Positions 57,252-64,000 of a stretch of 64,000 bases of DNA are shown one piece after another. The notes beneath the pieces are model-generated. The model had not been told where the DNA came from and did no database searches. It saw only the letters and a program-made list of their open reading frames with translations. The position numbers and the translations under genes were made by a program. The first letter of the stretch is position 1. The number at the start of each line of letters is the position of its first letter. The stretch spans positions 4,508,001 through 4,572,000 of the forward strand of contig NZ_CP095550.1 of assembly GCF_023078335.1 (NCBI RefSeq), given 5' to 3'. This DNA is from Metabacillus endolithicus (GTDB lineage: Bacteria > Bacillota > Bacilli > Bacillales > Bacillaceae).

Positions 57252-60014
57252 ATGGAATACAAAGATACCCTTCTGATGCCGAAAACTGAGTTTCCAATGC
57301 GTGGAAACCTACCTAACAGAGAGCCGTTAATGCAAGAAAAATGGGATAAGATGAATATCTACGAAATGGTACAAGAACGAACAAAAGATCGTCCACTTTT
57401 TGTTTTACATGATGGACCTCCATATGCAAATGGAGACATTCATATGGGGCATGCATTAAATAAAATCTTAAAGGATTTTATTGTGCGTTTTAAATCTATG
57501 AGTGGCTATTGTGCACCTTATGTTCCGGGCTGGGATACACATGGTTTACCAATTGAAACAGCTCTTACAAAAAATAAGAAAGTAAAAAGAAAAGAGATGT
57601 CTGTTGCTGAGTTTCGTAAGCTTTGTGAGGATTACGCTTGGGAACAAATTAATGGTCAACGTGAGCAGTTTAAACGCTTAGGGGTTCGTGGGGATTGGGA
57701 AAACCCATATGTAACTTTGAAGCCTGAATATGAAGCACAACAAATTAAAGTTTTTGGTGAGATGGCGAAAAAAGGCTATATTTATAAAGGGTTAAAACCT
57801 GTATATTGGTCACCATCAAGTGAATCAGCACTCGCTGAAGCAGAAATTGAATATCAAGATAAACGCTCTCCATCGATTTATGTTGCCTTCCCTGTAAAAG
57901 ATGGAAAAGGCGTTTTATCTCATGATGAGAAAATTATCATTTGGACAACAACTCCTTGGACAATGCCAGCAAATTTAGGAATTTCAGTACATCCAGAGTT
58001 AGAATATAGTGTTGTAGCTGCTAATGGTGAAAAGTATGTTGTTGCGTCTGAACTAGTTGAATCTGTTGCATCAACTATTGGTTGGGAAAGTTATGAAGTT
58101 GACCGCACATTAAAAGGTATTGAACTAGACCGTGTAACGGCAAAACACCCAATTTATGACCGTGAATCACTTGTTATGCTAGGTGAGCATGTTACAAGTG
58201 ATGGAGGAACAGGTTGTGTTCACACTGCTCCAGGTCATGGAGAAGATGACTTTATTGTAGGACAGCAATATGGACTAGATGTATTATGTCCAGTTGATGA
58301 AAAAGGATATATGACAAAAGAAGCACCAGGGTTTGAAGGTACTTTTCTATGATGAAGCAAATAAGCCAATCACTGAAAAACTTCAAGAAGTGGGCGCATT
58401 ATTGAAGCTTCAATTTATTACACACTCTTATCCGCATGATTGGAGAACGAAAAAGCCAACAATATTCCGTGCTACTGCTCAATGGTTTGCGTCAATCAAA
58501 GATTTCCGTGAAGATCTTTTAAAAGCTGTTAATGATACAAAATGGGTCCCGGCTTGGGGGAAACTCGTCTTTACAACATGGTTCGTGATCGTGGAGATTG
58601 GTGTATTTCCCGACAACGTGCATGGGGTGTACCGATTCCTGTGTTTTACGCTGAAAATGGTGAGCCGATCATTACGGATGAAACAATTGAGCATGTTTCA
58701 AACTTATTCCGTGATTATGGGTCTAATATTTGGTTCGAACGCGAAGCAAAAGACCTTTTACCAGATGGCTTTTCACATGAAGGAAGCCCTAACGGTAAGT
58801 TTACAAAAGAAAATGACATTATGGATGTTTGGTTTGATTCAGGATCTTCCCACCAAGCGGTACTTTTAGAAAGAGAAGATCTCCAAAGACCTGCAGACTT
58901 GTATTTAGAAGGATCTGACCAGTATCGTGGTTGGTTTAACTCTTCTTTATCAACGGCAGTTGCTGTGACTGGCAAAGCTCCGTATAAAGGTGTTCTAAGT
59001 CATGGTTTTGCTCTTGATGGTGAAGGGCGTAAAATGAGTAAATCTTTAGGGAATACTGTTGTACCTGCTAAAGTTATGAACCAATTAGGTGGAGATATTC
59101 TTCGTCTATGGGTTGCTTCAGTTGATTATCAAGCAGATGTTCGTGTTTCTGACGCAATTTTAAAACAAGTTGCTGAGGTTTACCGTAAAATTCGTAATAC
59201 ATTCCGTTTCTTACTAGGTAACTTAAGTGATTTTAACCCAGCAACTGATTCGGTTAGCTTAGAGAACCTTAGAGATGTAGATCGATATATGCTTGTAAAA
59301 CTAAATAAGCTAACAAAACGAGTAAAGGAAGCTTATGAACAATATGAATTTGCTGCGATTTATCATGCTGTTCATAATTTCTGTACGATTGAACTAAGCT
59401 CATTCTATTTAGATTTTGCAAAAGATGTACTTTATATTGAATCATCGGAAAATCAAGAACGTCGTGCAATTCAAACAGTACTTCACGAAACATTATTATC
59501 ACTTGTTAAATTAGTAACACCAATTCTTCCTCACACAGCTGATGAAGTTTGGGAGCACATTGATTCTGTTACAGAAGAGAGTGTGCAGCTTGTTGACATG
59601 CCGGAAGTAAAAGAATATGAACAAGCAGATGAACTTGAGAAAAAATGGGATGCATTTATGACATTACGTGATGATGTTTTAAAAGCATTAGAAGTAGCTC
59701 GTAATGAGAAAGTAATCGGAAAATCGTTAACAGCAAGTATTGCTCTTTATCCAAATGCGGAATCAAAAGCATTACTTGATTCAGTTGATGAAGACTTAAA
59801 GCAATTATTTATTGTTTCAGGCTTTACTATTGCTGAAGATTTTGACAATGCTCCTGAAAATGCTCAGGTCTTTGATACAGTAAAAATTGTCATAACACCA
59901 GCAGAAGGTGAAACATGTGATCGTTGTTGGATCGTTACACCAGAAGTTGGTCAGGTTGAGGAACATCCAACACTATGTCAACGATGTGCTTCAATTGTGA
60001 AGGATCATTATTAA
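57252..60014 (+). CDS. ileS: Isoleucyl-tRNA synthetase (two frameshifts in this sequence)
   Basis: Charges tRNA(Ile); class I synthetase with an editing domain. The joined frames give about 920 residues. HMGH (residues 64-67) and KMSKS (in [10 protein letters not shown]) are the ATP-site motifs; a C-terminal zinc site has CDRCW and CQRC. Break 1 is at 58341-58347 (GGT ACTTTTC TAT), one base too many between FEG and FYDEANK. Break 2 is in the G run 58556-58560, one G short: [17 protein letters not shown] is restored. ATG 57252 follows GGAGG. Since the gene is essential and otherwise conserved, errors are the likely cause. Confidence 0.94.
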
Positions 60015-60023
60015 GATTTAATA

Positions 60024-60080
60024 AGGGCCTATTTCTTTAATGTGTTAATTGCCTATTAAAGAATAGGCTCTTTTTCTTTT
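60024..60080 (+). terminator. Terminator after ileS
   Basis: GGGCCTATTTCTTTAA pairs with TTAAAGAATAGGCTC, followed by TTTTTCTTTT. Confidence 0.85.
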
Positions 60081-60330
60081 GTACATAACTATGTCAAATC
60101 CTAAAAAGTATAGTCTACAGACTATATCTGGCAGTATAAAGCCCAATTTCACAGAAAAAGGTTTTAAAGAGTAAATTCATGGGTAAAAAATACTCATTCA
60201 GACAAATGGAAAGAAAGTTAACAAAGTTAGCAGCCATTACAATCACAGGAAAATTCTTATCAGGGTGAGCAATGAATTTTTCGGGCAAAACTAATGTTAA
60301 CATCATGAGAAGGATAAGGAGTTGTCCATC

Positions 60331-60693
60331 TTGAATAAATTTTCTGGTATTCGTTACGAATTACAATTGATGAGAGAAGAACTGCGAGCTAGATTATTTG
60401 ATCACAGTTTGTTTGATATGACTTTAGATGAAGATTATCATAAAAGTCATACATTAATGCATCATATTAAAGAGGAACTTCAAGATGTAGAACGTGCCTT
60501 AATGAAAATTGATAAAGGACTTTACGGGTATTGTGAAGAAACCGGTGAAGAAATTCCTTTTGAAAAGTTAAGGATACTCCCAACAGCTAGAACAAAATAC
60601 GATTTCTTTTTCCAGGAATTATTTGAACGAAAATCTCTCCCGCAACACGACTATACTCATGAAGAAACTTATATCACAGGCAGTGATTTCTGA
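60331..60693 (+). CDS. ylyA: DksA/TraR-like protein YlyA
   Basis: A 120-residue protein of the TraR/DksA-like group, encoded between ileS and lspA as in B. subtilis YlyA, which is reported to affect forespore transcription. It has an N-terminal coiled coil and the DksA-like segment ALMKIDKGLYGYCEETGEEIPFEKL. Only one cysteine of the usual C4 zinc site remains, so it probably does not bind zinc. TTG 60331 has AAGGAG 9 bases upstream; TTG 60322 is too close to it. Confidence 0.85.
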   Translation: MNKFSGIRYELQLMREELRARLFDHSLFDMTLDEDYHKSHTLMHHIKEELQDVERALMKIDKGLYGYCEETGEEIPFEKLRILPTARTKYDFFFQELFERKSLPQHDYTHEETYITGSDF

Positions 60694-60707
60694 TCATCAT
60701 TGACTAT

Positions 60708-60746
60708 TGTTACGGCCCAAATTATTTTATAATTTGGGCCGTTATA
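60708..60746 (+). other. Stem-loop after ylyA
   Basis: GGCCCAAAT...ATTTGGGCC, a 9 bp perfect stem followed by GTTATAATG with no T tract; weak terminator or mRNA 3' hairpin. Confidence 0.55.
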
Positions 60747-60865
60747 ATGAATAAATTGTTTTATCCAAGCTATACTTTTCCTAATAACTTACGCTTTCGT
60801 TCTGAGTATGGTACAATTTCTTAGGATAAACCCGAAAATAGAAATTAGAAAGTTGGGGGAAGAAC

Positions 60866-61333
60866 GTGTATTATTACATAATTGCTGCTGTCATTATTTT
60901 AATTGACCAAGTCACGAAATGGTTAATCGTAAGAAACATGCAAATTGGTGAGAATATTACTGTTATTGAAAATTTCTTCTACATAACATCCCATCGGAAT
61001 CGTGGAGCAGCCTGGGGCATTTTGGAAGGACAAATGTGGTTTTTCTATATTATAACGGCTGTTGTTATTGTCGGGTTAATTTATTATATTCAAAAACATA
61101 CAAAGGAAAATAAGGTAATGGGTGTAGCACTTGGCTTTATGCTAGGTGGTGCAATTGGTAATTTCATTGACCGTTTATTTCGGAAGGAAGTTGTCGATTT
61201 TATTAATACATACATTTTTTCTTATGACTTCCCAATTTTCAATATAGCAGATTCTGCTCTTTGTATTGGGGTAGCTTTATTATTTATTCATATGTTGTTT
61301 TTTGAAGGGAAACAAGAGAAGGAGCAAGCATAA
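60866..61333 (+). CDS. lspA: Lipoprotein signal peptidase II LspA
   Basis: Cleaves signal peptides of lipidated prolipoproteins, such as CtaC and the lipoprotein at 14317. It is 155 residues with four membrane helices. The catalytic aspartates are D102 (GNFIDRLF) and D129 (FNIADSAL), with the upstream [14 protein letters not shown] motif. GTG 60866 follows TGGGGGAAG. Overlap-free operon with ylyB. Confidence 0.97.
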   Translation: MYYYIIAAVIILIDQVTKWLIVRNMQIGENITVIENFFYITSHRNRGAAWGILEGQMWFFYIITAVVIVGLIYYIQKHTKENKVMGVALGFMLGGAIGNFIDRLFRKEVVDFINTYIFSYDFPIFNIADSALCIGVALLFIHMLFFEGKQEKEQA

Positions 61334-62248
61334 ATGGACATCGTTGAATTACAAGTTAGTGAAGAACATAAAAATGAACGGATTGATAAGTTTTTGTCTA
61401 CTTCAAACGAAGAATGGTCAAGAACACAAGTTCAAATTTGGATAAAAGATGGTTTGGTGAAGGTAAATGATAAGGCCATTAAGACGAATTACAAATGTCA
61501 AGTAAATGATAAAGTGGTTATAGAAATTCCAGAACCAGAACCTCTTGATGTTGTAGCCGAAGTAATGGATCTTGATATATATTATGAGGATCAAGATGTG
61601 TTAGTTGTTAATAAACCAAAAGGAATGGTTGTTCATCCAGCACCTGGTCATATGAATGGTACACTTGTTAACGGTTTAATGGCACATTGCAAGGATCTTT
61701 CAGGGATCAATGGCGTTTTAAGGCCTGGAATTGTCCATCGAATCGACAAAGACACTTCCGGATTATTAATGGTTGCTAAGAATGATATGGCCCATGAATC
61801 TCTAGTTCAGCAGCTTGTAGACAAAACAGTAACAAGACGTTATAAAGCAATTGTACATGGCAGCATTCAACATGATCACGGAACAATCAATGCACCAATT
61901 GGACGTGACAAAACAGATCGTCAGAGTATGACGGTAACAAATGTAAGCAGCAAAGAAGCTGTCACACATTTTCATGTGTTAGAGAGATTTGATAACTTTA
62001 CGTTTATCGAATGTCAGCTTGAAACTGGAAGAACCCATCAAATTCGTGTTCATATGAAGTATATAGGCTTTCCGTTAGTTGGTGATCCGAAATACGGGCC
62101 GAAAAAAACACTCGACATTAATGGACAAGCACTTCATGCAGGTATCCTAGGGTTTGAACACCCTCGGACTAAAGAATATCTTGAGTTTGAAGCTCCGTTA
62201 CCTAATGAATTTGAAGAAGTATTAAATAGTATTAAAAATAATCATTGA
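61334..62248 (+). CDS. ylyB: RluD-like 23S rRNA pseudouridine synthase YlyB
   Basis: A 304-residue RluA/RluD family enzyme: N-terminal S4 domain (about 13-75, ERIDKFLSTSNEEWSRTQVQ) and the catalytic domain with HRIDKDTSGLLMVAK, whose aspartate (near 137) is the nucleophile, and RTHQIRVHMKYIGFPLVGD. It starts right after the lspA stop with AAGGAGCAAG inside lspA. Its last bases contain the pyrR -35 box. Confidence 0.95.
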   Translation: MDIVELQVSEEHKNERIDKFLSTSNEEWSRTQVQIWIKDGLVKVNDKAIKTNYKCQVNDKVVIEIPEPEPLDVVAEVMDLDIYYEDQDVLVVNKPKGMVVHPAPGHMNGTLVNGLMAHCKDLSGINGVLRPGIVHRIDKDTSGLLMVAKNDMAHESLVQQLVDKTVTRRYKAIVHGSIQHDHGTINAPIGRDKTDRQSMTVTNVSSKEAVTHFHVLERFDNFTFIECQLETGRTHQIRVHMKYIGFPLVGDPKYGPKKTLDINGQALHAGILGFEHPRTKEYLEFEAPLPNEFEEVLNSIKNNH

Positions 62249-62412
62249 CACATTTCTACATGTTTGTCATAATGTAATTAACTTAATAAGAACCTTTAAC
62301 ACAGTCCCGTGAGGCTGAGAAGGAAAACGGATAAAGACCATAGTCTATATTGGCTTAGTCTAGCTATGTCTTCGTTAACCCTCTCACAAAATCGGTGAGA
62401 GGTTTTTTCGTT
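62245..62412 (+). promoter_or_regulatory. pyr operon promoter and first PyrR attenuator (pyrR leader)
   Basis: TTGACA (62245-62250), 17 bases, CATAAT (62268-62273) is the promoter; the -35 overlaps the ylyB stop. The PyrR-binding loop is AGTCCCGTGAGGCT (62303-62316). The terminator CCTCTCAC/GTGAGAGG (62380-62402) is followed by six T. UMP-bound PyrR would favour termination. Confidence 0.93.
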
Positions 62413-62431
62413 TTTCAAGGTTATATTTTGA

Positions 62432-63010
<579 letters not shown>

Positions 63011-63019
63011 ATAAAACCC

Positions 63020-63138
63020 TTTTAAGAACAGTCCAGAGAGGCTGCAAAGGGGCGCACATTGGAAGGTGGTCATTATAATAATGATTGCTCGCCTCTTTGT
63101 ACCTCTTTGCCTTAGGATTAAGCAAAGAGGTTTTTTTA
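63020..63138 (+). promoter_or_regulatory. Second PyrR attenuator (pyrR-pyrP)
   Basis: The PyrR-binding loop AGTCCAGAGAGGCT (63030-63043) is followed by a region able to form an antiterminator, then the terminator CCTCTTTGC/GCAAAGAGG (63102-63130) with seven T. Same layout as B. subtilis pyrR-pyrP. Confidence 0.93.
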
Positions 63139-63265
63139 TGGCATAAAAAGCGTTACATGAGTGAATGGTCGGAAAAACAATTTAAAGATTACCGCTATTA
63201 TAATAAAATTACGATTCTTTCACACATTATAACTAACAAGAATGATGCATATTGGAGGACCTAAC

Positions 63266-64000
63266 ATGAAAGAAGATCAAATTGTCTTAGATGTAAAAGA
63301 TACACCAAAACCAATGACCTGGCTTGCGCTTAGCTTTCAACATTTGTTTGCCATGTTTGGCGCAACAATTCTAGTACCATTTTTAGTGGAGCTAGATCCA
63401 GCTGTAGCACTTATCTCAAGTGGATTAGGAACGATTGCATTCTTACTCATTACAAAAGGTCAAGTACCAGCGTATTTAGGATCGTCCTTCGCATTCATTA
63501 CGCCAATTATTGTGGCAAAATCAACAGCAGGTGTAGGAGCTGCGATGGTAGGGAGCTTTTTAGCTGGTCTTGTATACGGAATTATTGCTTTACTTATTAA
63601 AGGGACGGGTCATAAATGGATAATGAAAATACTTCCGCCAGTAGTTGTAGGACCTGTCATTATCGTTATTGGATTGGGATTAGCAGCAACTGCGGTAGGT
63701 ATGGCGACAAATAACCCTGCTGGCGATTATAGCTTAAAACATTTCTCAGTTGCGTTGGTAACATTGTTAATCACAATTTTATGTTCAATCTTTCTAAAAG
63801 GATTTTTCAACTTAATACCAGTACTTATTGGAATTGCAGGCGGCTATTTCTACTCACTAGCGATTGGAATTATTGATTTCTCAAACGTTATAGCAGCAAA
63901 TTGGATTCAAGTACCAAACTTTGTTATTCCTTTTGTAAACTACACTCCAGCAATTACACTTGATATTGTATTACTTATGGTACCTGTTGTTGTCGTGACA
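63266..64000 (+). CDS. pyrP: Uracil permease PyrP (partial, C-terminus off the right edge)
   Basis: Uracil:proton symporter of the nucleobase-ascorbate transporter family; 245 codons are present and open to the edge. Hydrophobic helices begin with FQHLFAMFGATILVPFLVEL, and the family QHLFAMFGAT and PAYLGSSFAFITP motifs are clear. TATTGGAGGACC precedes ATG 63266. Controlled by the attenuator just upstream; uracil taken up here is used by PyrR and Upp. Confidence 0.96.
   Translation, partial: MKEDQIVLDVKDTPKPMTWLALSFQHLFAMFGATILVPFLVELDPAVALISSGLGTIAFLLITKGQVPAYLGSSFAFITPIIVAKSTAGVGAAMVGSFLAGLVYGIIALLIKGTGHKWIMKILPPVVVGPVIIVIGLGLAATAVGMATNNPAGDYSLKHFSVALVTLLITILCSIFLKGFFNLIPVLIGIAGGYFYSLAIGIIDFSNVIAANWIQVPNFVIPFVNYTPAITLDIVLLMVPVVVVT

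Noticed and set aside
63138..63160. cre-like AAAAAGCGTTACA before pyrP
   Set aside because: Only half of the site matches; pyr control here is explained by PyrR attenuation.

Overview
The window is a 64 kb piece of a low-GC, endospore-forming Bacillota chromosome, almost certainly Bacillaceae. Gene order follows the Bacillus subtilis ctaA to pyrP region nearly gene for gene: ctaA/ctaBCDEFG, the ylb genes, mraZ and the division/cell wall (dcw) cluster, the spoIIGA-sigE-sigG sporulation locus, ylmCDEFGH-divIVA, ileS, and lspA-ylyB-pyrR-pyrP. I cannot name the species. Compared with B. subtilis, I see no ylbB, bpr, ylmA or ylmB. Several genes are added: an AI-2E family membrane protein, a GNAT acetyltransferase, a LysM-CAP protein, a 50-residue four-cysteine protein, a hotdog thioesterase, a lipoprotein, a crotonase-fold protein and a DUF3397 protein. 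There are no rRNA or tRNA genes, CRISPR arrays, prophage or insertion sequences.

Layout: 1-7.9 kb is respiration (heme A synthesis and caa3 oxidase with assembly factors). 8-29.7 kb is the ylb region, mixing housekeeping genes (rsmD, coaD, ylbM/tmcAL, rpmF, ylbQ, bshC) with sporulation and development genes (ylbF, ylbJ, gerR) and a forespore small RNA, probably CsfG, on the minus strand at 16.4-16.6 kb. 29.8-49.3 kb is the dcw cluster: mraZ, rsmH, ftsL, pbpB, spoVD, murE, mraY, murD, spoVE, murG, murB, divIB, ylxW, ylxX, sbp, ftsA, ftsZ. 49.7-52.5 kb holds spoIIGA (processing protease), sigE and sigG. 52.7-56.8 kb holds ylmC to divIVA. 56.8-64 kb holds a T-box-controlled ileS, ylyA, lspA, ylyB and the start of the PyrR-attenuated pyr operon (cut off inside pyrP).

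The regulatory sequence is rich and mostly readable: an isoleucine T-box, two PyrR attenuators, a G-rich MraZ operator with roughly 10 bp periodicity, a sigmaH-type promoter before ftsAZ, a long-spacer spoIIG promoter with 0A-like boxes, a sigmaF/sigmaG promoter plus a ribosome-site-masking hairpin before sigG, the same promoter type before the CsfG-like RNA, and ResD-like boxes between ctaA and ctaB.

The most striking anomaly is that ten genes, several of them essential (ctaD, ylbJ, ylbQ, pbpB, mraY, murG, spoIIGA, ileS, a lipoprotein gene and a LysM-CAP gene), are broken by a total of twelve one-base frameshifts while remaining well conserved on both sides. Most shifts are a missing base in a homopolymer, pointing to uncorrected sequencing error. 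Two (ctaD and mraY) look different: an expected TGG tryptophan codon reads TAAA in both. Frameshifted genes are annotated here across their full span. I did not find a convincing new multi-gene system; the best candidates for new biology are RNA elements and the small four-cysteine protein.
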